Part shown: piece by piece, positions 52,994 to 64,000 of the stretch
How positions within the stretch are numbered: position 1 is the stretch's first letter
Layout: every line of letters begins with the position of its first letter
Origin: Paramecium octaurelia
Lineage: Eukaryota; Ciliophora; Oligohymenophorea; Peniculida; Parameciidae
DNA: 64,000 nt
Direction of reading: 5' to 3'
Assembly (NCBI GenBank): GCA_905182995.1
Contig: CAJJDP010000015.1
Coordinates: 1 to 64,000, forward strand
Translations under genes and position numbers: made by a program
The notes under the pieces: generated by a model
The model's database searches: none
Told to the model about the DNA's origin: nothing
The model's input: only the letters and a program-made list of their open reading frames with translations

Positions 52994-54544
52994 TCAATCT
53001 TAAATATTTTAATCATTATTTTCAATGTTGATTTTACAATCCTAGTTTCTTAATTCATCAACAACTTAATCTGCATTTTCCTATATTTAAGTCGGTTTAA
53101 ATTATTTTGGTATTTATTCATTTTCACTTGAAGGTATTTTATATAAACTACCATTCTTTTTCTTGGATTTCCAATAATAACTAAATAAAAATGGATCCAA
53201 ATGGTTCTTATGAATAGAGTCTGAATAATCCTCAAATGAAGACCATGGATTTTAAACACTAAACTGATTTGAATTTTCATCTTGTTAAATTTATAATTTG
53301 GATTCATTCGAATGAATATTCAACAACAGATCTGGTGGTGTAATCAATTATAATATCTTTTACATTTGATGCATTTCATAAATTAGGTTTATGTAGTCAA
53401 ATTTATGGTTTAACATTTCATGAACATCTTTATCAAATTTCTCAATGCTTGTCTTATTTAACTTCTTGTCTTCTAAGACAGTTGAATTTATTTTGTTTTC
53501 TTTCACATTTTTAATTTCCTTCCATTCAGGATAATAATTAATCAATAAAGTAGATTTCATAAACGAGATCAATTATTTCCTATTCAGAGCATAAAAAATG
53601 TATCTAATTAGCAATATTGTTTAGATGATTGAACCAATGCTAGCCAAAACCTCACTTATTGTGGGATATTGATTTCTCACATAAAATATTGTAGAGTTCA
53701 TTTGTATTTATATCGAGCCTATGACTTCCTGAACACCGATTTCTTCCTCATACAACTTTTGATGATAATCCTTAGTGAATGTGTAAACCTAAGATGTGCA
53801 TCCTTTGTTTACAATATATTATTCGGATGATTGGAATAGATATCCTTAATTTGCTTCAACAACTTCATAATTTGTTAAAATCTGTACTTCATTACTTAAG
53901 ATTGTATCAAAGGGTAAATTAACATATGTTTCATACTGATCATAAGTTTTTTTTGAAATATCGAATTCTTCGTTATAAACTGCTATTGTTGATAATAGAC
54001 CTATTTAATCGAAGAATTCATCACTGTATTCCTAACTAGCGCATTCTTAAAACTCAGATAAGTAATCTTCATTCCCTATGCATTTCACAAAAATTATATT
54101 GAAAGCATTATAAAGTATATTATTCAAATCCACGTATACAGTATTTTCATCACCACCCTCAGATTCTATTGAATACAATTCATCTTCATTAAGTTTATAA
54201 AGCAATGGGATTATTATCATTTATTTGTTATCAAATGGATTAATTGAGCTCATAAATTCTATGCTAAGAGATTAAATTGGATCATTTCTTACAAATAGCT
54301 ATTCTAAGTAGCTTCCCTCGGTAATAGTTTTTTATTGAGATGAAACTTTATATATCATATCACCTGATCCCCATAATATCAGTTAATTTATTGAGTATAC
54401 GAATACAAATGTTAAAATTATTATTGTAGCCATGCCACCCCAGACAGTTTTATAAAATATTCTTTATTCTGTCAATCCAAACGAAGGGTTGAAAGAAACG
54501 AAGAATCCATCAAATTTTGAAATAGTTTTCAAAAAGCCATTCAT
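52994..54544 (-). CDS. Two-TM ciliate membrane protein, family member C
   Basis: Intronless, 516 aa, function unknown. N-terminal ISKFDGFFVSFNPSFGLTEQ, then TM1 (GGMATIIILTFVFVYSINQL), a large luminal domain (about 300 residues, with YVDLNNILYNAFNIIFVKC), the conserved block YPTISEVLASIGSIIQTILL forming TM2, LLINYYPEWKE, and a cytosolic tail of about 150 residues rich in Asp, Asn and Gln. The FD motif, EVLA-IGSII and YYP elements match members A (11368) and B (36365). Its tail is the longest of the three. The start ATG at 54544 precedes TM1 at the same distance as in member A. Confidence 0.78.
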
Positions 54545-55105
54545 GAATTTTTATTGATTTTTAAATGAAATTTTTATTTTTAGAATACCAGTTATATACC
54601 ATTATATTTAATAATAAAGCGAATGGGAGACCAGAATTTTGAAAAAGTTGAAGTTCCAATAGCATTCTTTAAGAAAAGATACTCATTTTAGTGAACTTAA
54701 TAAGTAAAATCAAATATATTTTATTAACATACATGAAAATCGTTGCAATCCTTTACAAGTTTTAATAATTTGTTGAAAATAACATTTGCTACAGCTATTA
54801 ATAATTCATATGTAAAACACTTCAATAATAATAATGGAGAAGTAAAATTCGGTTCTATTTACTATCTTATTTTTATTTTATTCAATATAGATCACTAATT
54901 AATACCATATACTCAGCATATTTAAGCTGAATTAATCATGTTATCATTTCCTATCTAATATTACGCATAGTTTTATTAATAACTGATTTACTTTGTATAG
55001 TTCATTTATGAATGTACAAATTAGCATAATTTCATTTAATTTGTTTGATATAAGAAATTAAATGAGTTTATTTAAGTGAGTAAAATTAGATTATAAAATT
55101 AAATA
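54545..55105 (+). other. Divergent promoter region with open frames
   Basis: About 560 bases between gene C and the histidine-kinase-like gene. A 23-codon frame starting MGDQNFEKVEVPIAFFKKRY (about 54622) ends at TGA. A 90-codon frame at about 54775-55050 (NNNNGEVKFGSIYYLIFILF) has no start in register. These could be unplaced 5' exons of the downstream gene. Confidence 0.35.
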
Positions 55106-57564
55106 ATGGATAAATACTAAATATCCTCCACAGGAAGATTTATGTATGAAAAACATGAGCAAAATTTCAGACTTTCTAAATTCAGTGGTCTCTATTTATA
55201 TCCAGGAATTATTCTTATGAAGATCATTTTTTATTGTAACTATGTCACTATTGGCAGTGTTATAATAGCAACATATTTTTATTATAGAAACAAGCACAAA
55301 TGGAGATTCTTAATCTAAGCTATATTATATCTGGCATAGTTAGTTCAGATGAACAATAATTGCATTTATTAGCATATATATACTTGTATCACTAATTTGG
55401 TTTTAGTGCCTTATTGGCCAATGCAAGTGCTATTTTAAATTGGAATTATCAGATAGTTGAATCAGATTTATATACTTTGTTTTTTTGTTGCCCTAATGAG
55501 AGCGATTGAAATCTTAAAGAGATTTCTTTATTCTAAAATCTGTAATATCAACTCCCACAAATATGAATAGGATAGCATTCTGCTTAATTTACCTCATCAT
55601 ATTCTGTACTTTGATGAGAATTTTAATGAATTATTTACAAATAAGTCAATAAAATTCACTCAAGAATCCTAAGAAATATTAAGCAATTATATGAAAAGAA
55701 AATTCTATGGTATAATTTAATTGGAGAATTAAGAAAAGGAAGTGATAGATTATTACATTAAGCCTTGGTAAGGAAATTTTATCTTAATTTAATCACACTT
55801 CCATAGCGAAGAAAATACTTTTTATGAATAAATGTATGAATAGATTAATAAGTTATATGTGCAATTAAATTAAGATTATACAAAATGGAATAATTTGAGA
55901 GCCTTTAGAATGATTAAAGAATCTGACTTAAGTGTTTTAGGATATTGCTTATCGGAATGTTTGCACTTAGAACATTAAGTCAGATCCACAATGAAAAGCT
56001 ATTAGCCTGAAATTTCTTAGTTTTACCTCAAGGTGTCCATTTGCAATATAATAGAATCAATGGTTTTGAAATTGTATGAGCATTTTAATATTATTAATTT
56101 AAACTTTGAAAGTGGAATTCCAGAAATAGTGGCAGGAGATAAGAAATTATTATTATTCATAATATAGACTCTTCTAACATCTACTTAATTTTGTGATAAA
56201 TAGAAAGGTTAATTATCTATCAAATGTATCATTTAGTAAATCAATTCAGAAAAATCAGGATATGATCTTGAATTTACTTTTAATTTCACATGTACACCAT
56301 CTGTAATTAAATTGTATTCATAAGTCTTTGGTGTTAATGAGAATAAATTGACTCCTAATGAAGAATGGCTTATACATTGTTTAAAGAGATGCAAATAAAT
56401 GATGAAACAAAATTAAAATGAATTTAATTTCTAAACTGATGGTGACAATGTTATAATAACATTTACCTTCTTGAGTTTGATATCCAGTAATAAACTAGAA
56501 CAAATATCTCAGTTCACTGATCTCACATTCACAAGAAGTGTCTTGGATGATTGTCATTATTAATGGAAAGAAAAAATACAAATTCTACCCACTAAATTCA
56601 TTTTAGATTCAAAATCTAGAAAGAGTCTACCTGCAACTAAAAAATAACAGACAACCTCACCTTTTTCCAAAGTGTCGATAAATTTTCCTGAAATCAGGGA
56701 TGAAGTAGTCTTTATTTTAGAAACTGCTCTACAAGATGCTAAAGAAAAAGGTCTCTTAGATTAATTTCATTTTGATTATTAAGATAATAATTTCAAATGC
56801 GCTGTCAGTGTAAATATTTGAATACATACATTTAGGAATATGCAGATAGCATAGCTAATTCACCTCCCTCATTCATTACACCTTAAGTTCAGAGGAGAAA
56901 ATTGTAAGATCTGGCAAAAGAGAAATTTAAAAATCTCTTGAAGGAAGCTCTCAAACCTAAAAAAAAGAAGAGACTCTCTAAAAGAGACTGCAAAGTAGTA
57001 TTTCCAAGAAAAAACGATACCACTTGTGATCTTCAATGTGGACCATGCAAAGTTAATTTCCATAACTCAATCTTGAACAACAGAAGCAATAGGGCCTTTA
57101 TCAAATGGTCTCATAGATGCAATATATCTTAACCTCCAAAAACAGTGCATCAAATCTTATGTTACATTCCAGAAATTAAATTATCAAAGGACTTAATCAA
57201 AAATTTTGGAAATTCAACTTATGATAAAATCGAAATAAAAGAACCAATTATCGTATTGGATATAGCTGATCTGATAAGAATTTATAAATAGTATTTATAA
57301 TAAGGTAAACAATTCTATTACATTATGTTATTTGTCAAAAAGCCTTAAGAAATTGCTGACTTTGCTGATATTGTACAAAAGAATGAACAGGATTTAATTT
57401 AATAATATCCAAAATATTAATAGACTTATTTAATAGGAATTACTGAATAATCATTAAAACCATCTCTCTATGCGTACTTGAAATATATCATTCCATTTGG
57501 ATAATGGAGCATTGACATCAAATAAATTAAAGCACTTATAGCCAAATAAAGAGAAATTAATTGA
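55106..57564 (+). CDS. Degenerate hybrid histidine-kinase-like membrane protein
   Basis: 810 aa, one intron (56810-56835). The N-terminus has three or four TM helices (IIFYCNYVTIGSVIIATYFY, FLIQAILYLAQLVQ, ITNLVLVPYWPMQVLFQIGI, ILCFFVALMRAIEIL). A PAS-like stretch follows (LLNLPHHILYFDENFNELFT). Next comes a region shaped like a histidine-kinase ATPase: the N-box equivalent VAGDKKLLLFIIQTLLTSTQ has Thr where the catalytic Asn belongs, the glycine boxes are missing, and DGDNVIITFTFL resembles the last strand. A Cys-rich basic segment (CDLQCGPC) and a receiver-like end (IIVLDIADLIRIY, YLIGITEQSLKPSLYAYLKY) complete it. No clear H-box. It looks like a dead two-component relay sensor, by inference. 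Confidence 0.6.
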
Positions 57565-57722
57565 TTAAATTAATATCATTAAAAGATTTTCAATCAAGCT
57601 TATTTATATACTTGTTTGGCTAATATATAACATATTGGCCTAATTCACTTTAAATTAATATAAAAAAACTCAATTTATATTAAAGAGTAAAAATACTTAT
57701 TTATTTGAAATCTAATATAATA

Positions 57723-59586
57723 TCATATTTTTCTATGTTATTTGATTAATGATTAAATATCTTCTAAGACTTTTAATTTTTATTAATTTTATTATTCTTC
57801 TTATTTTTATTATTAAACTTACACTTACTATGTTTAAGTATCATAAATCTTAAATTTATCTTCTAACTTTAAAATTAAGATATAATTACATTTTTAATAG
57901 TTTATCTAAGCACATCTGTCTATTGCTTATACTTCAAAGACTTCTACACTTAATTTTCAACCTCTAGTTCTGATTACTTTAATTTAGACTTTAAGTCTTA
58001 TTCTTTTTACTTAGAATCTTTTAATTCATCCTTAGCGGATTGAAGTTATTCAAATAATATGTCGATCTTTTATTCAATTTCATCCATTTATTTTTCTTTT
58101 TACTACTTTTCCTCTTAAAACTCAAATTCTAAATTTTTAGAATAATTTTGTAGCTAAATCAAAGAGTCAGAAAGATTTTAATTTTCTTAAGTTAGCTAAA
58201 TTTATTTAATTATTTATACCTAGTGAATAATGGTTCTCTATTATGATACCTTCTATTCAAGGTCTACAATTAACTCTTTTTAATTAAAATTAACTTACTT
58301 CTACTCTGATATTTCCAAGAGTAGTGAATTCATTTTCTATTCATTATGATTTGATTTTTAATTACTCTGATCATTAATAGACTTTAATTCTTAAGAAATT
58401 TAAGATAGTTTCTTTAATTCATGTTCCTGAATTTAGCATTTTTTATCTGAAATGTCCAATTATCTTTAAAGATCAGAATTCTTATTTTATAATTATTCTA
58501 CTTTTTATCTATATTCATTAATTTTTTATTTTTTTTTCTCAAAAAGATCTTTATTTTAATTATTAATTTTAATAATTTCTTATTCAAAATTGATAGCCAG
58601 GTTTTATTGATTTTATTAGAGTTTACTTAAATAAGATGAAGACTCTTCAAATTTGGTTTAATATTGTAATGTTTAATCTTTTTGAGATTGCAATAATTTA
58701 GATAAATACTCTATTTACTTTTAATTATCTTCATCTCTAAATCTTATATCTTATACTAATTAATCAAAGTATCTAATTTATTCATCTTTTTAAATTGACT
58801 CATTCTTTAACTCGCTAATTTCATCTTCCAAATCTCTGTTTTGCTCTGCTTAATTGTTGCTATTCAATAACACTCAAATATACATTTCAGCTGAAAACTC
58901 TTCACACAATTTTTGAACCCTTTCTAATTCCCTCCCAAAATTTAAACTCTATTCATCATATTATTTTTCCTATTATTTAATCTGCTTTTTCAATAATTAA
59001 ATTTTATCCTTTTTTGATTATAATTATTAACGGGAAGCATGAAGTTATTATTTTATTTCCTCAATTATTTTTTCTTGACTTTCACACTTTAATCGCATCT
59101 CCTTTTGATTGTTATCAGTCTTTGCTAAACTATCTTGAAAAGATTTTAATTCAAATTCCAATTGTTTAATATTTCTCTCCCTTTAACCTAGCTTTCCCTC
59201 TAATTCCTTATTTGCTTAAATATAATCCTTTAAAGTCATCTAATTTTCAATTTAAAAGAGTACTTTCAATTCTTTATTAAGTATCAATAGTCTTTCTTAT
59301 TTTTCTTTTTCCTAATTCTCCTTTGCATTTAAGGTTTCTCTAAGTCTGCTAATTTGTTCAATTGAATGATTTTTTTTTTCTCTTGAAGAGCTTTCTCTAT
59401 TATCTTTTAGGAATGCAAGTATTACTCTTCATTAATATTTGCCTTGCTTTATCTTGACCGAGTATGATAAACCATGATTGGAGGAGAACTTTGCGACTCT
59501 GGTTATATCATTTAATCTATTTATAGACTAGTTTTCTTGTAGCGCTCAATCAATTTGTTAACATTTTTTTCCAAACGATTATCCAT
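57723..59586 (-). CDS. Long coiled-coil protein
   Basis: 595 aa after three introns (59397-59425, 58860-58883, 57867-57889). Nearly the whole length after residue 60 is heptad-repeat coiled coil, rich in Gln, Lys, Glu and Leu (QLEFELKSFQDSLAKTDNNQ, IKQQEKQYDEQSLNFGRELE). No other domain. Candidates are basal-body, centrin-network or Golgi-type coiled-coil proteins; sequence alone does not decide. The first intron explains what otherwise looks like a frameshift next to a run of ten As. The stop is 159 bases from the stop of the histidine-kinase-like gene, so the two are convergent. Confidence 0.8.
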
Positions 59587-60731
59587 TAAAATTAAAATAA
59601 ATATTTGAATAAAAATTAACTCTTATTGATATAGTATATACCAATAGAGAGCAGAATCTAAAAGTGTGAAAGCATACTTTGTAAATCTCAATAACTTAAT
59701 TGTAATGTTTAAATTATGTATTTACTAATTATCATGAATCTATTTTAATTTTCCTCAAAGTCATCATTCACTTAAAAATTAAAATTTATAAACGAATAAA
59801 ATTTCTATCTTAGACTATTAAGAACTTGATTTTCACTAAAATTTAAGCTGCAGACCTAAATAGTCTTCTAGTAATTTTGAGAGAACTTGATAGTGTATTA
59901 ATTCAGAGAAGAAAAACTTCAAATTTATAATCTGGCTAATATTAAAAACTTGTACTTGGATATAAAAATTGAATATTAAATCAGAATCATGAACGAAATG
60001 CTGATTGAAAACTAAACCAACTTTTTATCAGAGATGGATAGAGTTTTAATTATTTTCAATCTTTTAATGAAAAGAATTGTAAAATAACTTGAGAAAAGAA
60101 TCTTTTTCTTTTTCTAATTTGAATGTATTTATTGAATTTATCCTTCTATTTAAAGTGTGTACTACTTTATTTTACATACAAGTTTGTTTTATAACAATTC
60201 TTTTACTCCATTTAATTTTAAAAACTCTAAATGAAATATATATCAAGAAATAGAAAAGAGATATTTAATCAAAAAAAGAATTAATTAATTGAAAATGTAT
60301 TCTAAGTAAAAAGTTTAACAATAATATTGATAATAAAATAACTAATAATGAGGAAGAAAATTGCAGCTGTATAAATATTTTATTTCGGAATATAAAATTT
60401 TTGTTATTATTATTTAATATTAAATGATGATGGATTAATATTCTCACAAGAACACTTTCATATGTGTTGAAAAGTAATGTCACTTATATCGATTCATCAC
60501 AAACTGGGATTAATTGTAGTAACATAATTAATTCAATCACAAAGTTATCTCAAAATAAAAGTTTGAAAGCAAAGTTGTTTTTAAATTAAATCAGTTTAAC
60601 CAATAACATAGGATTTCAGTATAAGAAGATATTTATCAATTAATTCAATATCAAGAGGAGAGAATTATATTTAAAATTTAAGAACTATTTGAATTTTTTA
60701 AGAAGTATAAATAACAATTTAATTTTCTAGA
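59587..60731. other. Divergent intergenic region, no clear gene
   Basis: About 1.15 kb. A short plus-strand frame near 59990-60136 (MNEMLIENQTNFLSEMDRVL) looks faintly coding but ends in a Phe-rich run and TGA. Nothing else recognised. Confidence 0.4.
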
Positions 60732-61291
60732 ATGTATCTAAATATTGTTTAAGAATAAATTTACTTTGATGATTATTTATAAATTCTATCAAATTCACTC
60801 TCTATAGAGGCTGATATCTAAAAGTATATTGAAATATTTTATGGATAAATCCAATCCCCACATTAAATGTAAGTTGATCTCCTTCTTGACGAAATTTAGG
60901 CTAGATTAAATATATTTGAAGGTGATTGCCTGAATTTATTAGAAAAGAATTTTGCCACGGGAAACCAATATAACAATAATATTTACAACTAAGGAGCAAA
61001 AGAATTTAATGATTAAATAGATCCTGAACCAAATTTGATGAAACATTTTGGAATATAGGAAAATCATTATCAGACTTAATTCAAATCAGAGGAGCCAAGG
61101 TAAATGATGAATGAAATACAATAAATTTAACATAATCAAATCGAATATAGTTAAAGTATTTCACAATAATAGCCTATTATAAATTCAAAACAATAAATCG
61201 AAGAAGATGATTAGAATAATATTCCTTTGAAAGGATATAAGTAGCTGCAATTATAATAATAACAACAACAATAGTAATAATAGCAATAACC

Positions 61292-61335
<44 letters not shown>

Positions 61336-62175
61336 TATAATTATAATAACAAGAACAATAGCAATAGCAATAGCAATAGCAATAGCAATAGCAATAGCAA
61401 TAGCAATAGCAATAGCAATCATCATAATTATAATAATCAACGTTAAATTATTCTTATTATACTGAAAAGACTTCTTCTACAGATTAAGACAGATTGCAAT
61501 TTAAACTACCATCATAAACAGTAACTATTCCAAAAAATACAAATAAATAATCTAATAAAGAATATATCTATGTACCAAAAGACAAATTTGATGATTATGA
61601 TGATTATGATGAAGTAGATAATAATAAAAAATAGTAAAAAGACAGGTATTCAATCTTAGGTGTATTTAGGACAGAAATATAAAATAATCTCCTTCTAAAA
61701 GTATTTTTATTGGGAAGAAGTTTGATGTAAGCAATTCACATAAGCATCTTAAATTTTCATCCAATCAACAAGCATTTGTTTGTCCTTAACAAGGAATTGG
61801 CTTGGTTGAAGGAATCATGACCTTAAAAATAGATGCTGAAGTTAGATTCAAATTTACAGGTATTCAAATTAAAAATTTTGTAAACTTTCATATTTATCTA
61901 AGCAAGCTGAAATAGGGATCTAAAATGTTGATAAGAATGGGAGGATGAAAGGGAGTCAAATTTATTCTATGAATGAAATCGGCGGTATAACCTGATTATT
62001 ACAATTAGATCTTGTTTAAGATAAAAAGGTTTATAAAGGAAAGTTAAAAATATCCTTACATTAAGATTATCTCATCTCTTATTCAGCAAAAGAAAGAATG
62101 CTATATTTCATTAATGGGAAGACAGAAGTATAAATTATAAATTAAATAGGAATATCTGGATTTGGATAATGTTGA
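60732..62175 (+). CDS. Polyglutamine protein of unknown function
   Basis: 455 aa after three introns (61646-61674, 61880-61902, 61985-62008). The N-terminal 100 residues are helical (FDDYLQILSNSLSIEADIQK, VDLLLDEIQARLNIFEGDCL). An Asn/Gln-rich linker leads to a nearly pure Gln tract at about residues 170-230. An acidic segment (VPKDKFDDYDDYDEVDNNKK) precedes a folded-looking C-terminal part (IFIGKKFDVSNSHKHLKFSS, ISYSAKERMLYFINGKTEVQ). The reading frame through the tract is fixed by the protein-like sequence on both sides; the two other frames would give poly-Asn or poly-Ile. Prion-like or phase-separating behaviour is possible. Start ATG chosen as the first in the helical frame. Confidence 0.7.
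61293..61415 (+). repeat. In-frame microsatellites encoding polyQ
   Basis: Fourteen consecutive TAA triplets (61293-61334), a short mixed stretch, then ten tandem CAATAG hexamers (61356-61415). Both are in the reading frame of the surrounding gene, so they read as 14 and 20 glutamines. They lie inside the 60732-62175 gene and are likely length-variable. Confidence 0.92.
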
Positions 62176-62736
62176 AGGAAATTTTAAATTTTTTGTTAAA
62201 GTATTTGGATTAAAAGTCTAAATTTCCTGTTGATTTATAACATTATGTAATGAAATTATTCTTATTTGATAATATTTGGCAATTCAAACAGATAAAATTG
62301 ATTGAATTTTTTTTCTCCAATTATTCAATATTATAAAGAATTGTATTGTAATATGAATATCAAAATTAACATAAATAATAACAGTTAAACGAAGTCAAAT
62401 GTTGAAGGATGTATTTCAATAATATTTTAAAATTCAATTAATAAAAACAGTTGATTTTAAATTATTTAATTAATCTATTAACGTTGAAACATTTGAGTAA
62501 TTAGAGTGGTTCAAGAAATTAGGGAAAATTTAAGAAAAAAGTTATTCTCAAGTTTTCTTTATTTAATTATAGTATATGCTTTTAATCAATGAAATTCAAC
62601 TTTTGGAGGCTTTTAATTTTCTTAAAAATTTACTTATTTTAACTTAGATTGAATATCCATTCTTCATGTAAAATTCTTACGAAAGATTGAAATCTTTTAG
62701 TCAATTTTTTACTATATATATAAATTAAATATTAAG
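62176..62736. other. Intergenic, no gene seen
   Basis: About 560 AT-rich bases between plus-strand genes; no feature recognised. Confidence 0.5.
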
Positions 62737-63964
62737 ATGGGAACTTGTTGTACAAACAATACACAAGATAAGGATGCTTTTACTGCAATAACAGCTCCAA
62801 TATACATAAATAATGAAAATTTGGAGGTTGGAATACAAACTAAAATCAAAGAATCAAATGAAACTCCAAGTTCACCTATCAGATCAGAGAAAATCGATGT
62901 ATGGTTTAGCATTAAAATCTAGCACAGGATGAGAACTATGGAAGCATTAAGAGTTATAGAGGAGTGATGATTCATAATGCTAATGTATATATACATTCCT
63001 TTAATAGGATAGATTTTTGATGAATAAACTTCACTTGCTATAAAGATATTCAACTCCTTAGGTATTTATTCTGGGCAATTTAAGGTCCATTTCCATTTCT
63101 AGTTGTTAAAGATCAAACTCTTACTTATGTTGGTCCAGTTTAAATCGAAGAAGGGTATATATATCATAGTAATAAGAATGATTTACTAAGGGGAATGGTT
63201 GGATGGCAGGAGACATGGATTCGGGAAACAACTCTATTCTTTTGGATCAATTTATGAGGGGGAATGGAATAATGATTAATAACATGGATTTGGAAGATTA
63301 GTTTTACCAAATGGAGATTAGTATAATTTCAATACCAACTTAAGTTATGAAGGCTCATGGATAAGTGATAAGGCTTGGGGAATAGGAAAGTATGTAACTC
63401 TTGATGGAACGACCTATAATGGCGATTGGGTTGAGGATAAATAACATGGAGTAATGAATTACATGATATTGAGAAAGGAATTGAATATTGGAATAATGGA
63501 TAAAGGTATGAAGGCACCTACTAATATGGATAAAAGACAGGTTATGGTATCTTTGAATGGTCTGATGGTTCCAAATATGAAGGAGAATTACTGGATGGTA
63601 TGCCACATGGAAACGGAGAATATTGTTGGAAGGATGGTAAAAAAGTAAGTTCAATGTTAATTTATAGTATAAAGGAGAATGGATGTTAAATCAAATGAAT
63701 GGTGAGGGAGTTTATACTTGGCCTGATGGAAAGACTTATAAAGGAAATGTAAGTAAATTATTTGATTTTAAGTTTGAAAAGGATCAAAGACATGGATACG
63801 GAGAATTAGATTGGTCAGATGGAAGGATTTATAAAGGATGTTGGAAAAATGGGAGGTAACATGGAGAAGGAATGTTTACATATAATAACAAAGTTCGAAA
63901 AGGAGTTTGGGAGAATGGATAGCCTATAAAATGGGGACAGAGTGAAATATTATCATTACAATGA
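62737..63964 (+). CDS. MORN-repeat protein with N-acylation motif
   Basis: 343 aa in nine exons; eight introns at 62899-62927, 62985-63012, 63062-63084, 63155-63176, 63321-63344, 63451-63473, 63645-63667 and 63749-63772. MGTCCTNN signals myristoylation and palmitoylation. About 110 N-terminal residues (FPFLVVKDQTLTYVGPVQIE) precede nine MORN repeats, from YQGEWLDGRRHGFGKQLYSF and YEGEWNNDQQHGFGRLVLPN to YKGCWKNGRQHGEGMFTYNN. MORN proteins link membranes to cytoskeleton, for example at basal bodies and the cortex. It is intron-dense for Paramecium; all introns together leave a length divisible by three. Two 24-nt introns have no TGA. The sixth intron ends GAG, the least usual boundary. Confidence 0.9.
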
Positions 63965-64000
63965 ATTACTCAGTGTTTTTAATTGATTCATTCTCAATTT

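Noticed and set aside
59360-59430. Apparent frameshift at a run of ten As in the coiled-coil gene
   Set aside because: A 29-nt intron at 59397-59425 accounts for it and the total length becomes divisible by three.
61293-61415. Regular repeats considered as a CRISPR array
   Set aside because: Units are 3 and 6 nt with no spacers, inside a coding frame of a eukaryotic nucleus.
61177-61440. Minus-strand frame of Ile-Ala repeats resembling a hydrophobic membrane protein
   Set aside because: It is the reverse complement of the polyQ microsatellite; no natural start context and the plus strand has a supported gene.

Overview
This is a window of a Paramecium macronuclear genome, most likely the P. 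aurelia group. Every recognisable gene reads through TAA and TAG as glutamine and stops only at TGA. The DNA is very AT-rich. Introns are about 20-37 nt, mostly GTA...TAG, and genes lie tens of bases apart. A tRNA with anticodon CTA at 23318 reads the reassigned TAG codon. Gene models below use the ciliate code; for almost all of them, removing the listed introns leaves a length divisible by three.

Layout. 1-9.3 kb (minus strand): a histidine acid phosphatase, a membrane RING-H2 protein with an EGF-like motif, a PI4-kinase beta, ribosomal protein uL22 and a broken helical gene. 9.7-13.7 kb (minus): antiquitin-type aldehyde dehydrogenase, a two-TM ciliate protein and a PX protein. 13.9-17.6 kb (plus): a PH-like/CAMK-type kinase, a decayed copy of it, and a small N-acylated protein. 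18-25.4 kb: a trichocyst matrix protein, an unknown N-acylated protein, an EF-hand CDPK, tRNA-Gln(CTA) and a PH-like pseudokinase. 27-32 kb: uS10, tRNA-Ser and 2-oxoglutarate dehydrogenase E1. 32-35.3 kb: three minus genes, including the Fe-S co-chaperone HscB. 36.4-40 kb: a second two-TM family member and a 1.15 kb near-identical direct duplication carrying uL30, split by a 244-base gap. 40.2-50 kb: dual-specificity phosphatase, B-box/kelch protein, alveolin-like protein, CK1 kinase, DENN protein and another PH-like kinase. 50-57.6 kb: beta-carbonic anhydrase, two small proteins (one CFAP97-like), a third two-TM family member and a degenerate histidine-kinase-like membrane protein. 57.7-64 kb: a coiled-coil protein, a polyglutamine protein whose tract is largely written in reassigned stop codons, and a nine-repeat MORN protein.

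The genes are mostly housekeeping (translation, TCA cycle, Fe-S assembly, lipid signalling) mixed with ciliate expansions: CAMK-like kinases, trichocyst proteins, cortex proteins and two-TM membrane proteins. I see no bacterial-type operons, transposons or CRISPR arrays. The most unusual elements are the PH-like kinase family with one pseudokinase and one pseudogene, the three-member two-TM family, the dead histidine-kinase-like protein, the stop-codon-encoded polyQ tract, and the duplicated uL30 block beside an assembly gap.
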